Assembly (NCBI RefSeq): GCF_049639735.1
Contig: NZ_JBEVVA010000003.1
Coordinates: 682,001 to 746,000 of the forward strand
Direction of reading: 5' to 3'
Length of the DNA: 64,000 nt
Origin: Elusimicrobium simillimum
Lineage (GTDB): Bacteria; Elusimicrobiota; Elusimicrobia; Elusimicrobiales; Elusimicrobiaceae
The translations under genes and the position numbers were made by a program. This document shows positions 50,375 to 58,210 of this stretch, piece after piece (position 1 is the stretch's first letter; each line of letters starts with the position of its first letter). The notes under the pieces were generated by a model. It ran no database searches and had not been told where the DNA came from. It saw nothing but the letters and a program-made list of their open reading frames with translations.

Positions 50375-50982
50375 ATGATAGCTTATTTAAAAGGGGACAT
50401 TTTAACCCTTAAAGAAGACAGTCTTATTCTGCTGGTTAACGGCGTGGGGTATGAAGTTAACTGCGCCCCGGTGTCCGCCACCTCTTTAGAGGAGGGGGGC
50501 AAACCGCGCTTTATATAGCGGAGTCTATTTCCCCATACGACGGCACTGTACTGTACGGCTTTTTAACTAAAGAGGATAAAGAGCTGTGGTCGCTTTTCCG
50601 CGCGTCTATACCCAATACAGGCGCAAAAAAGGCGCTGGAATACCTTAACAAAGCGCTTAGAAGCGTGGCGGACTTTCATAATGCTATCGTCAAAAAAGAC
50701 CCTAAAATTTTAACCGCTATATTTGGTTTTACCGCCAAAACGGCCGAAAAACTTATCCATTCACTCGACGGCAAAATGGACGCCGTTACCATAGCGGGCA
50801 CACCCAAAATAAAACTGGCGGACGATGTGCCGTATATGAGCGAGGTTATGGCCGCGCTAACGGCGCTTGGCTACTCGCCGCAGGAAAGCAGAAAAGCGCT
50901 TGAGGCGCTGGTTACCCAAGGTCTTAGTAAAGAAAGCGTAGAACATAATGTGCGCGAAGCGCTGAGGATACTTAAAAAATGA
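50375..50982 (+). CDS. ruvA: Holliday junction protein RuvA, split by a frameshift at 50494-50499
   Basis: The first frame begins MIAYLKGDILTLKEDSLILL and NGVGYEVNCAP (OB-fold domain) and then hits a stop at 50514 soon after a run of six G. With one extra G the reading is EEGGQTALYIAESISPYDGT, then VLYGFLTKEDKELWSLFRAS and the two helix-hairpin-helix regions (IPNTGAKKALEYL and LTAIFGFTAKTAEKLIHSL-type), ending with the C-terminal domain III that binds RuvB. The repaired length of 202 residues equals E. coli RuvA (203). The slip point reads G GGG GGC, which also fits a -1 slippery pattern. It overlaps ruvB by 4 bases. As written, no full protein is made. Confidence 0.88.
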
Positions 50983-52001
50983 GCAGCTACAATGAAGTCT
51001 TGGATTTAAACCCAAGCACAGATGAAAAAAACAGTTTAGATGCCGCCCTGCGCCCCACCTCGCTTAGCGAGTTTGTGGGCCAGCAGTCTTTAAAAGACAA
51101 CCTGCACATCTTTCTTACCGCCGCCAAAAAACGTAAAGAGGCGCTGGACCATACTTTGTTTTATTCCCCGCCGGGCCTTGGCAAAACAACGCTTGCAAAT
51201 ATTTTGTCTAAAGAGATGGGCGTTAATATTAAAACAACTTCCGGCCCCGTTCTGTCACGCCCGGGCGACCTTGCCGCCATGCTCACTACAGAAATTTCAG
51301 AGGGTGATATTTTGTTTGTAGACGAAATACACCGCCTTAACCCGGCCGTAGAAGAAGCGCTTTACCCGGCTATGGAAGACTTTAACTTTTTTATTAATAC
51401 AGGCAAAGGCGCGGGCTCAACCACGCTTAAACTTTCTGTTCCCCGTTTTACGCTTGTTGGCGCGACAACACGTTCGGGTCTGTTGACCGGGCCGCTGCGT
51501 GACCGCTTTGGCATAGTTTTTAACCTTAATTTTTATGAGATAAAAGAGATAGCCGATATTCTTGAACGCAGCGCGCGCCTGCTGAACATAAGCGCCGAGC
51601 GCGGAGGCCTGGAGGCTATAGCCGCACGTTCACGCGGTACCCCGCGTGTGGCAAACCGTTTGCTCAGGCGCGCGCGTGACTTTGCGCAGGTCAAAGGCAA
51701 CGGTATAATTACCTCTGACATTGCCGACATCGCCATGCAGTCTTTAGACATAGACGCCGAGGGCTTAGACACAATGGACAAGCGTATACTTGAGGCGCTT
51801 ATAGATAAATTTGGCGGCGGCCCCGTAGGCGTAGATAACCTGGCCATAGCCGTAAGCGAGAGTGTTGATACCTTGACCGACGTTATTGAACCATATTTAA
51901 TTAAAGCCGGCTTTATAGCACGCACGCCGCGCGGCAGAGTAGCCAGTAAAAAGGCGTATGACCACCTGGGCAAACGCTCACCCGAGGGCATGCTGTTTTA
52001 A
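50979..52001 (+). CDS. ruvB: Holliday junction helicase RuvB
   Basis: AAA+ motor that, with RuvA, drives branch migration. It has 340 residues. Motifs include ALRPTSLSEFVGQQSLKDNL, Walker A YSPPGLGKTTLANIL near residue 62, Walker B ILFVDEIHRLNPAVEEALYP, sensor 1 FTLVGATTRSGLLTGPLRDR (with the arginine finger) and the C-terminal winged helix (EPYLIKAGFIARTPRGR). It is coupled to ruvA by overlap. RuvC is not in the window. The ruvAB-queA-tgt neighbourhood, here with a SpoIID-like gene between, is common in bacteria. Confidence 0.97.
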   Translation: MSSYNEVLDLNPSTDEKNSLDAALRPTSLSEFVGQQSLKDNLHIFLTAAKKRKEALDHTLFYSPPGLGKTTLANILSKEMGVNIKTTSGPVLSRPGDLAAMLTTEISEGDILFVDEIHRLNPAVEEALYPAMEDFNFFINTGKGAGSTTLKLSVPRFTLVGATTRSGLLTGPLRDRFGIVFNLNFYEIKEIADILERSARLLNISAERGGLEAIAARSRGTPRVANRLLRRARDFAQVKGNGIITSDIADIAMQSLDIDAEGLDTMDKRILEALIDKFGGGPVGVDNLAIAVSESVDTLTDVIEPYLIKAGFIARTPRGRVASKKAYDHLGKRSPEGMLF

Positions 52002-52008
52002 ATATTTA

Positions 52009-52086
52009 TCCTCTCCTTCTTAGGGGAGAGGAAGTTTTGCCGCGTTGTTCGGCTGCATAGCAGCCTGCGGCAAAGCAGGTGAGGGT
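52009..52086 (+). repeat. Double-hairpin repeat, long form
   Basis: Hairpin 1 TCCTCTCC ttcttagg GGAGAGGA; hairpin 2 TTTTGCCGCG...CTGCGGCAAA with tip GGCTGC ata GCAGCC; then GCAGGTGAGGGT. First of four copies filling the 350-base gap 52002-52354. Confidence 0.85.
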
Positions 52087-52099
52087 ATTTTTGCCGTTT

Positions 52100-52145
52100 T
52101 CTCCCTTTTGTAAAGGAAGTACCCCGGAGGGAGGAGGGATTTAAT
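52100..52145 (+). repeat. Double-hairpin repeat (CTCCC family), imperfect
   Basis: CTCCCTTTTGTAAAGGAAG (one mismatch in hairpin 1), then TACCCCGGAGGGAGGAGGGATTTAATG. Confidence 0.78.
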
Positions 52146-52181
52146 GTAGCACGCCGTCAAGGTAACAGGCTGGCATATTAT

Positions 52182-52230
52182 TTCTCCCCTTTTAAAAGGG
52201 GAGTACCCGCCAAGCGGGGGAGGGGTTTGA
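52182..52230 (+). repeat. Double-hairpin repeat (CTCCC family)
   Basis: Hairpin 1 CTCCCCTTTTAAAAGGGGAG; hairpin 2 CCCGC caa GCGGG; then GGAGGGGTTTGA. Confidence 0.85.
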
Positions 52231-52289
52231 GTTTGTAACCACCCTTATTTCATAACGGCATTTTATAGTAAGCTGCTACGCAGCGTGAT

Positions 52290-52330
52290 AAATCCCTCGG
52301 CATTACTGCCACTCCCTTTACGAAAGGGAG
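52290..52330 (-). repeat. Double-hairpin repeat, inverted copy
   Basis: Read on the minus strand: hairpin 1 CTCCCTTT cgt AAAGGGAG, hairpin 2 TGGCA gtaa TGCC, then GAGGGATTT. The spoIID-like promoter must lie in or directly behind it; AAGGAAG at 52339 is a distant possible ribosome site. Confidence 0.8.
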
Positions 52331-52354
52331 AAAATATAAGGAAGACTTTATAAA

Positions 52355-53461
52355 ATGATTAAAAAAATAATTTTAACCTTAACCGTAGTTTTTTTAAGCG
52401 CAAACTCTTTCGCGCTTAAAATATTAATTGTTGAAAACTCTTCCAAGCAGGAAATTAAAGCCAGCGGCCCTTTTATAATAACCGTAGCCAAAACAGGCAA
52501 AAAATATAAGCTTAAACAGGGCGGCACATTTGATGTTACTATAAGCGGCGGTACTATTAAAGCAGGCACAGTAAAGGCTGATGGTAATATTATTATAAAA
52601 CCCCGCAAAAAAACCATTTTTACTATTGGCGGCAACGGGTATACGGGCGATATTATTTTGTCCCCCGGTAAAACAAAATTTAATGTTATAGAAGAAACTA
52701 AAATGGAACAATACCTCTACGGCGTTTTACCGTATGAGATGAGCCACTCCTGGCACATAGAAGCGCTTAAAGCGCAAGCTGTCGCCGCCAGAACATATAC
52801 CGCAAAAACGCTGGAAACACCCGTTAATAAAAACTTTGATTTATACGCAGATGTAAGAAGCCAGATGTATAAAGGTTCGGCCAAAGTATATCCGTCCGTA
52901 AAAGAAGCGGTGGATGATACTAAGAACGAAGTGTTGAAACATGACGGTAAACTTTTTTACACTTATTACCATGCCAACTGCGGTGGCCATACAGACCCGC
53001 TGCCCTGGGGCGGCGCGGCGGCGGATATTAAACCTTTAAAAGGCGCGACATGTAACTCCTGCGGGCACAGCGCAAACGTTACCTGGAAGAGAACTTTTAC
53101 TAATGACCAAATAGTAAAAGCGGGCGCAAAACAAGGTGTAAAAGGCACACTCAGCGGCGTAACCATAAGTAAAAAGACATCCAACGGCCGCGCCACACAG
53201 CTGCAAATAAAATCATCGGCCGGCGGCACTAAAAAAATTGCCTGTAATGATTTTAGAATCGCCATCGGTTCCACCAGATTTAAAAGCTGCCATATTACAA
53301 GTATTAAAAAAGTTTCAGGCGGGTACGAGTTTAGCGGCCGCGGTTACGGCCACGGTACCGGCATGTGCCAAGACGGCGCGCACGGCATGGCCAAAAAGGG
53401 CGAGAAATACAAAGATATTTTAGCCACATTCTACCCCGGCGCCAAAATTTCAAAGTTATAA
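52355..53461 (+). CDS. SpoIID/LytB-domain protein
   Basis: A 368-residue exported protein with a signal peptide (KKIILTLTVVFLSANSFA). A beta-rich N-terminal part (KILIVENSSKQEIKASGPF) precedes the SpoIID domain: TKMEQYLYGVLPYEMSHSWH, EALKAQAVAARTYTAKTLE, YYHANCGGHTDP and GRGYGHGTGMCQDGAHGMAK, all typical. SpoIID is a lytic transglycosylase that cuts denuded glycan strands. In non-sporulating Gram-negatives such proteins act in cell-wall turnover or division, so this need not imply spores. It lies between ruvB and queA; the 13-base gap to queA suggests an operon. Confidence 0.9.
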   Translation: MIKKIILTLTVVFLSANSFALKILIVENSSKQEIKASGPFIITVAKTGKKYKLKQGGTFDVTISGGTIKAGTVKADGNIIIKPRKKTIFTIGGNGYTGDIILSPGKTKFNVIEETKMEQYLYGVLPYEMSHSWHIEALKAQAVAARTYTAKTLETPVNKNFDLYADVRSQMYKGSAKVYPSVKEAVDDTKNEVLKHDGKLFYTYYHANCGGHTDPLPWGGAAADIKPLKGATCNSCGHSANVTWKRTFTNDQIVKAGAKQGVKGTLSGVTISKKTSNGRATQLQIKSSAGGTKKIACNDFRIAIGSTRFKSCHITSIKKVSGGYEFSGRGYGHGTGMCQDGAHGMAKKGEKYKDILATFYPGAKISKL

Positions 53462-53473
53462 TTGTGAGTAAAA

Positions 53474-54499
53474 ATGTTTGAGAGATTTAGAGATTTAGCT
53501 ATTAATATTGCACGTACCCCGGCCGAACCGCGCGACAGCGCCAAACTTATGGTGCTTAACCGCAGTACCCAAACCATAGAAAATAAAGTTTTCCGTGATA
53601 TAGCAGACTACTTTAACCCCGGCGACTGCCTGGTTATAAACGATACTAAAGTATTTCCCGCTAAACTACTTGGCCACAAAACTACCGGCGGTAAAATTGA
53701 AGTACTGCTTGTGCGCCCATTGCAAAACCCGGCTGAATGGACTGCCCTTATGCGTGACTATAAAGAGGGGGGCGAAATAATATTTGACGGCGGCCTTACC
53801 GCGACCATGACCGGGCACAATGAGAATGGCGAGGCTATTTTAAAATTTAATAATGACGACGTGCTTGGCTACGCGCACACGCACGGCCTTATGCCGCTGC
53901 CGCAATATATTGAAAAAGCCCGTAAGCATGATGGTATGAGCGCCAGTATTGCTACCGATAAAGCCCGCTATCAAACAGTTTACGCTGAGCACGAAGGCTC
54001 TATAGCCGCGCCTACGGCGGGCTTCCATTTTACGCCTGAGCTGTTGCGTAAAATTGAGGATAAAGGCGTAAGCGTTGTACACATAACTTTACACGTGGGC
54101 TGGGGTACATTTAAACCTTTAAAGACCGACCCTACCCAGCATAAAATGCTGCCGGAGCTGGCCGAGGTAACGCCGGAAGCTGCGGCCAAAATTAACGCCG
54201 CGCGCGCAAACGGCGGCAGAGTGTTTGGCGTAGGTACAACCAGCACAAGAACGCTGGAAAGCTTTACGGAAAACGGCATAACGCAGGCGGGCAGTAAATG
54301 GACGGACCTGTTTGTATACCCCGGCTATAAATTTAAAGGTATAGACGCGCTGATAACAAACTTTCATTTTCCCGATTCAACGCCGTTGTGCATGGCAAGC
54401 ACGTTTGCTACGGAAGATTTTATTTTTAAGGCATATTCTGAGGCGGTGGCCAATAATTACCGCTTTTATTCTTTTGGAGATTCAATGATGATATTGTAG
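53474..54499 (+). CDS. queA: S-adenosylmethionine:tRNA ribosyltransferase-isomerase
   Basis: QueA transfers the ribosyl part of SAM to 7-aminomethyl-deazaguanine in tRNA, making epoxyqueuosine. It has 341 residues. Conserved segments are ARTPAEPRDSAKLMVLNR, DYFNPGDCLVINDTKVFPA, GSIAAPTAGFHFTPELL and VHITLHVGWGTFKPLK, and the C-terminal NFHFPDSTPLCMASTF. It precedes tgt, the enzyme acting one step earlier in queuosine synthesis, separated by a repeat-bearing gap of 150 bases. Confidence 0.96.
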   Translation: MFERFRDLAINIARTPAEPRDSAKLMVLNRSTQTIENKVFRDIADYFNPGDCLVINDTKVFPAKLLGHKTTGGKIEVLLVRPLQNPAEWTALMRDYKEGGEIIFDGGLTATMTGHNENGEAILKFNNDDVLGYAHTHGLMPLPQYIEKARKHDGMSASIATDKARYQTVYAEHEGSIAAPTAGFHFTPELLRKIEDKGVSVVHITLHVGWGTFKPLKTDPTQHKMLPELAEVTPEAAAKINAARANGGRVFGVGTTSTRTLESFTENGITQAGSKWTDLFVYPGYKFKGIDALITNFHFPDSTPLCMASTFATEDFIFKAYSEAVANNYRFYSFGDSMMIL

Positions 54500-54513
54500 C
54501 CGTATTTCCTTTT

Positions 54514-54556
54514 TCCTCTCCTCTCCCTTTTAGGGGAGAGGACAAAGGTGAGGGTG
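54514..54556 (+). repeat. CTCTCC-family hairpin repeat (lacks hairpin 2)
   Basis: CCTCTCCC ttttaGG GGAGAGG then ACAAAGGTGAGGGTGC. The second stem is missing, leaving the outer GGTGAGGGT. Confidence 0.75.
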
Positions 54557-54652
54557 CTAAACACAAAATATACACAAACATGTGCCGTACAGCAAGCCTA
54601 ACTCGCTGTGTTAACGCGTATGGTAGAACAAAACAGGAAACAAAACTTAATT

Positions 54653-55822
54653 ATGACAAAAAAACTAACACCGCCTTTTAAAATTATAGCTAAAGACAAA
54701 CATTCTAAAGCCCGCACAGGTATTTTATATACCAAACACGGTGCGGTGCATACGCCTGTTTTTATGCCAGTGGCCACGCAGGCTAGTGTAAAAGCGCTTA
54801 ATGAGCTGGACCTGGAATCTATAGGTGTGGAGTGCTTGCTTTCAAACACATATCACTTATACCTGCGCCCGGGTACCCAAACGCTTAAGCAAATGGGCGG
54901 CCTGCATAAATTTATGAACTGGAGTGGAAGTATACTTACAGATTCAGGCGGGTTTCAGGTGCACAGCCTGGCGCATATGCGTAAAATTACCGAGGACGGC
55001 GTATGGTTTAAGTCACACCACGACGGCAGCAAACACTTTTTTACGCCTGAAAATGTAATAGAGTCCGAGGCTGCAATAGGTTCTGACATATGGACATGCC
55101 TTGACGTGCTTATGCCCAACTCAGCCGAAAAGTCTGATTTAAGGGGCGCCCTGGCCACCACCAAACGCTGGGCAGAACGCGCCGCGGCGCATTACCAAAA
55201 AGTCGTGCCCGAGCAGGATATTACTGAGCAAGCGGACGGGTCATTTAAAGTCGGCAACAGCTTACTGTTTGGTATTATACAAGGTTCTATTTACCCTGAT
55301 TTACGTGCCGAAGCCGCCCGGCATATGGCGGGGTTAGAAACGCACGGCTACTGCATAGGCGGCCTAAGCGTTGGTGAAACTCTTGAAGAAATGAACACGG
55401 CTGTTGAGGCCACCATACCCCACTTGCCCGAGGGTAAACCAAGGTACTTAATGGGCCTTGGCACGCCGATAGAAATTTTAAACTGCATTGAGCGCGGCGT
55501 GGATATGTTTGACTGTGTGTGGCCCACGCGCGTTGCCCGCAACGGCCAGGCCATGACAAGCGAGGGTAAGGTAAATATAAAAAATAACGAGCACCGCACA
55601 AGTGAAGAACCATTGGATAAAAACTGCGATTGTATGGTATGCCAGCGTTACAGCCGCGCGTACCTGTCACACTTATACAGGGCGGGCGAGTTGACCAGTC
55701 ACAGGCTGATATCTATACATAACATAAGATTTCTTGTTAACCTTATGGAGCGCGTGAGAGAGAGCATAAAGAACGGCACTTTTACACAGCTTAAAGAAGA
55801 AGTTATAAGTAAATATAAATAA
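54653..55822 (+). CDS. tgt: tRNA-guanine transglycosylase
   Basis: Tgt swaps guanine-34 of GUN-anticodon tRNAs for preQ1. It has 389 residues from the ATG at 54653; in-frame upstream starts exist, but homologues begin about 18 residues before KARTGILYTKHGAVHTPVFM, as this one does. The substrate pocket is LTDSGGFQVHSL, then GGLSVGETLEEM; the catalytic aspartate is in FDCVWPTRVARNG. The zinc site is CDCMVCQRYSRAYLSHL with a later histidine. It follows queA. The ribosome site is weak (AGGAAA, distant). Confidence 0.95.
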   Translation: MTKKLTPPFKIIAKDKHSKARTGILYTKHGAVHTPVFMPVATQASVKALNELDLESIGVECLLSNTYHLYLRPGTQTLKQMGGLHKFMNWSGSILTDSGGFQVHSLAHMRKITEDGVWFKSHHDGSKHFFTPENVIESEAAIGSDIWTCLDVLMPNSAEKSDLRGALATTKRWAERAAAHYQKVVPEQDITEQADGSFKVGNSLLFGIIQGSIYPDLRAEAARHMAGLETHGYCIGGLSVGETLEEMNTAVEATIPHLPEGKPRYLMGLGTPIEILNCIERGVDMFDCVWPTRVARNGQAMTSEGKVNIKNNEHRTSEEPLDKNCDCMVCQRYSRAYLSHLYRAGELTSHRLISIHNIRFLVNLMERVRESIKNGTFTQLKEEVISKYK

Positions 55823-55837
55823 TTTGTATTAACTGTA

Positions 55838-55884
55838 AGGGCCAAAGGACCTAAATGAAAATGGGTCTTTTGGCCCTGTTTTTA
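55838..55884 (+). terminator. Terminator of tgt
   Basis: AGGGCCAAAGGACC pairs with GGGTCTTTTGGCCCT around an 11-base loop, followed by GTTTTT. Confidence 0.88.
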
Positions 55885-55925
55885 TTTGGGTAATAGAATT
55901 AAAATTATATTAACAGGAGATTATT

Positions 55926-56477
55926 ATGAAAAAATTAATTTCAGTTTTAGCTTTACTTTTTGTGGCAACATCTATTTTTGCGCAGCTCTCAAAGGAAGAT
56001 CTGTTTGAGGGCGGAGTAAAAAAGCACAGGCTAATAGGGTATATTAACACCGTGGAAGAATTTGTGCTTGGTGATTATCATAACGAGGCCCACCCGTACT
56101 ATGCTTTTTTCAGCGCCAGATGCGCTGAAAAACATTCTGAAATTATAGAGAATATGGAAAGTGAAATGGCCGCTTTTAAAACATATTTTGAAACTGTCCA
56201 CCCGCCAAAACCAAAAAATATTTTAGAGTCCGCCATACTTTGGACAGAGGGCGGTTTATATGAAGCCGTGCTTAGGGAAGACCCCGCCAATTTTAAAGCA
56301 TACTACGCCTTACGCCAAATGCTTCTTGATAATAAAGAGGACATTGAAGAAAACTTGAAAAAGGGTATGAAGGTTAACGGTAAACAATATATAAGCCTGC
56401 AGGATTTTATAAAAAACCGTCCGCCGTCTTTGTCAAAAGAAGATGCCGGGGAACAAATTAAAAATTTGTTAAACTAA
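55926..56477 (+). CDS. Small secreted protein, unknown function
   Basis: A 183-residue protein with a clear signal peptide (MKKLISVLALLFVATSIFAQ). The mature part is helical and charged (RLIGYINTVEEFVLGDYHNE, AEKHSEIIENMESEMAAF, FKAYYALRQMLLDNKEDIEE), ending PSLSKEDAGEQIKNLLN. I recognise no family. It is monocistronic between the tgt terminator and a terminator shared with rnpB, with AGGAGA before the ATG. Its helical periodicity might hide TPR-like repeats. Confidence 0.75.
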   Translation: MKKLISVLALLFVATSIFAQLSKEDLFEGGVKKHRLIGYINTVEEFVLGDYHNEAHPYYAFFSARCAEKHSEIIENMESEMAAFKTYFETVHPPKPKNILESAILWTEGGLYEAVLREDPANFKAYYALRQMLLDNKEDIEENLKKGMKVNGKQYISLQDFIKNRPPSLSKEDAGEQIKNLLN

Positions 56478-56490
56478 ATATTAATTAATA

Positions 56491-56519
56491 AAAAATCCGC
56501 CTAAAAAGGCGGATTTTTT
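56491..56519. terminator. Shared terminator of the 183-aa gene and rnpB
   Basis: AAAAAATCCGCC taaaaa GGCGGATTTTTT-type symmetrical hairpin between convergent transcription units. Confidence 0.9.
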
Positions 56520-56544
56520 ATGTTGTCGTCCTATAGGAAGACTT

Positions 56545-56872
56545 TTAACAGCAATACCCCGGATTCTGTTACGCTATGCGTATAGAAGCCATTACTCTAA
56601 GCGGCCTACTCTGCGTCTGACGCGGGTCACGTATGCGCAAGTTTGGCCTTGCTCCCTGCGGGGTTTACCATGCCGCGTATGTTGCCATACGCGCGGTGCG
56701 CTCTTACCGCACCATTTCACCCTTACCCTAAGCGAACTTAAGGCGGTATACTTTCTGTTGCACTTTCCATGGTTTGGATTTTGGCCCAAACCCCCGTCTT
56801 TTCAAACGGCGCAGTACCCTGCGGAGTCCGGAAGTTCCTCAGCACCAGGTGCCGCGGCTTCTTAGCTGTTAA
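56545..56872 (-). ncRNA. rnpB: RNase P RNA (bacterial class A type)
   Basis: Catalytic RNA that matures tRNA 5' ends. On the minus strand it contains the universal landmarks in order: GAGGAACTTCCGGACTCC (P4 5' side; normally GAGGAAAGTCCGGNCTCC), ACAGAAAGTATACCGCC, GGGTAAGGGTGAAATGGTGC with GGTAAGAGCGCACCGC, GAGTA, and ACAGAATCCGG at the 3' side. P1 is TTAACAGC (56872-56865) paired with GCTGTTAA (56552-56545). About 328 nucleotides, a usual length. A TATAAT at 56882-56877 (minus) fits as its -10 box. Confidence 0.95.
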
Positions 56873-56927
56873 ATATATTATACAAATTGGAGAGATTGTG
56901 CAGTGCATTGCACATACAAAATACTTT

Positions 56928-56973
56928 CTCCCTTTTGTAAAGGGAGTACCCGCATAGCGGGGGAGGGATTTAA
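56928..56973 (+). repeat. Double-hairpin repeat (CTCCC family)
   Basis: Hairpin 1 CTCCCTTT tgt AAAGGGAG; hairpin 2 CCCGC ata GCGGG; then GGAGGGATTTAATG. A smaller inverted repeat, TGTGCA gtgcat TGCACA (56897-56914), lies between it and rnpB. The rest of 56974-57096 shows no feature. Confidence 0.85.
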
Positions 56974-57096
56974 TGAGCGAGGTATGGGCGCGTTAATTAA
57001 GTGCTGTTGTATAAATAAAGCGCAGTTTCCTTAGCAAAGCACGAAAGTCTAAAGCAATGTGTTGTCAAGGATAATCAGTAATTTTCTGATATGGCT

Positions 57097-57210
57097 TTAT
57101 ATGCCGGCGGCGGTTAATTCAGGAAAGAAAAAAGTTAATACCGCAAAAAATACAAATGGCATTATAAATAAAAATAATGCCAACACCACTATGTTTAAAA
57201 ATTTTTTCAT
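57097..57210 (-). CDS. 37-residue single-helix membrane protein (candidate)
   Basis: A short frame from the ATG at 57210 to the stop at 57097: MKKFLNIVVLALFLFIMP, FVFFAVLTFFFPELTAAGI. It is one hydrophobic helix with a basic N-terminus, like many small membrane regulators. It starts four bases after the histidine kinase stop on the same strand, so it would be co-transcribed. No good ribosome site is visible, but reinitiation from the kinase stop is possible. A role in modulating the kinase is speculation. Confidence 0.4.
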   Translation of the reverse strand: MKKFLNIVVLALFLFIMPFVFFAVLTFFFPELTAAGI

Positions 57211-57214
57211 AATA

Positions 57215-58189
57215 TTACGGGGCTACTACCGGCGGCGGCGCTTTGCCCGGCTTTTTAAGCGGTATTTGGAACCAGAATGTTGACCCCTGCCCCAGGCCGC
57301 TGCTTAAGGCGCCTATCAGCCCTTTGTGGGCGCGGATAACTTCATAAGATATGGACAGCCCCAGTCCCCAGCCCTGCTTTCTGGCGCGTTTATCAAGCGC
57401 CTCGCTTTGGTGGAATTTTTGGAAAATGCGTTCAAGGTCAGAGTGTTGTATGCCCGGGCCATTGTCTTTAATAAAAACTTTGGCAAACTCGCCCTCTACA
57501 AAATATCTTATTTCAACACGGCCGCCCTGCGGTGTAAATTTAACAGCGTTATTAATAATATTGTTAAGCACCTGCGATATTCTAAACCTGTCGGCCGATA
57601 CCGTAATGGCGTCGGGATATTCATACACCATAATATTAATGCCGCGTTTTTGCGCGTTTACTATTTGCAACGCGTAAACGTCATTTAAAAGAGCGTTAAG
57701 GTCAAACTCTTTAAAATCCATTTTAAATTTGCCGGCCTCAATCATGCTGATATCAACAAGGTCGCTCATTAGCAGGTTCATGTTATCAGTTGCTTTTAAA
57801 ATATTGTTTAAAGCCTGCTGGTCGCCCACGCCGCCGCCCGCCACGCCGTCCATCATAAGTACCGAAGTTAACCCTTGGATAGATGACAAAGGCTGGCGCA
57901 GGTCATGCGCTACTACCGACATAAATTTGGATTTAATTTCGTTAAGCCTGTTAAGTTCCTGGTTGGAAAGGGTCAGCTTTTCTACAATGTTTTCCAGCAT
58001 TTCTACTTTGCCCGAAAGCTGGCCCTGCAAATTGCCTATTTGCTGTTGGTAACTATGCTCGGCCTTCATAATAGTGCGCTGCATTTTTTTAAGCGCGAAC
58101 CTTTTAGTAAGCAGTACGGCAAGCAGCACGGCAAGACCTATCAGTATTGCTATAAGCGGGACTAACATTATATATTCTTGTTCTAGCAT
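57215..58189 (-). CDS. Membrane-anchored sensor histidine kinase
   Basis: A 324-residue histidine kinase with one N-terminal membrane helix (IMLVPLIAILIGLAVLLAVL), a coiled-coil linker (about 36-85) and no periplasmic sensor domain. The phospho-acceptor is His95 in SVVAHDLRQPLSSIQGLTSV. The ATPase domain has the N box (NNIINNAVKFTPQGG), G1 (IKDNGPGIQ) and G2 (QGWGLGLSISYEVI). The C-terminus is Pro/Val-rich. No response regulator gene is adjacent, so it is an orphan. The HDLRQP box resembles hybrid and chemosensory-type kinases. Confidence 0.9.
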   Translation of the reverse strand: MLEQEYIMLVPLIAILIGLAVLLAVLLTKRFALKKMQRTIMKAEHSYQQQIGNLQGQLSGKVEMLENIVEKLTLSNQELNRLNEIKSKFMSVVAHDLRQPLSSIQGLTSVLMMDGVAGGGVGDQQALNNILKATDNMNLLMSDLVDISMIEAGKFKMDFKEFDLNALLNDVYALQIVNAQKRGINIMVYEYPDAITVSADRFRISQVLNNIINNAVKFTPQGGRVEIRYFVEGEFAKVFIKDNGPGIQHSDLERIFQKFHQSEALDKRARKQGWGLGLSISYEVIRAHKGLIGALSSGLGQGSTFWFQIPLKKPGKAPPPVVAP

Positions 58190-58210
58190 AGTTTTATTAT
58201 ACCAACATTT

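Noticed and set aside
50665..50982. A separate 105-residue gene before ruvB
   Set aside because: It is the C-terminal part of ruvA; the same frame extends upstream to the frameshift and the OB-fold part lies in the other frame.
47048..53461. Evidence for sporulation (spoVG, spoIID)
   Set aside because: Both families are common in non-sporulating bacteria, and the envelope genes here are Gram-negative; no spore-specific sigma or coat genes are seen.
56592..56957. Small ORFs across 56592-56957
   Set aside because: They overlap the RNase P RNA and its flank and show no ribosome sites or protein-like composition.
57059..57283. A plus-strand ORF of 74 residues
   Set aside because: It overlaps the 3' end of the histidine kinase gene and has no ribosome site; the minus-strand 37-residue frame in the same place is more protein-like.
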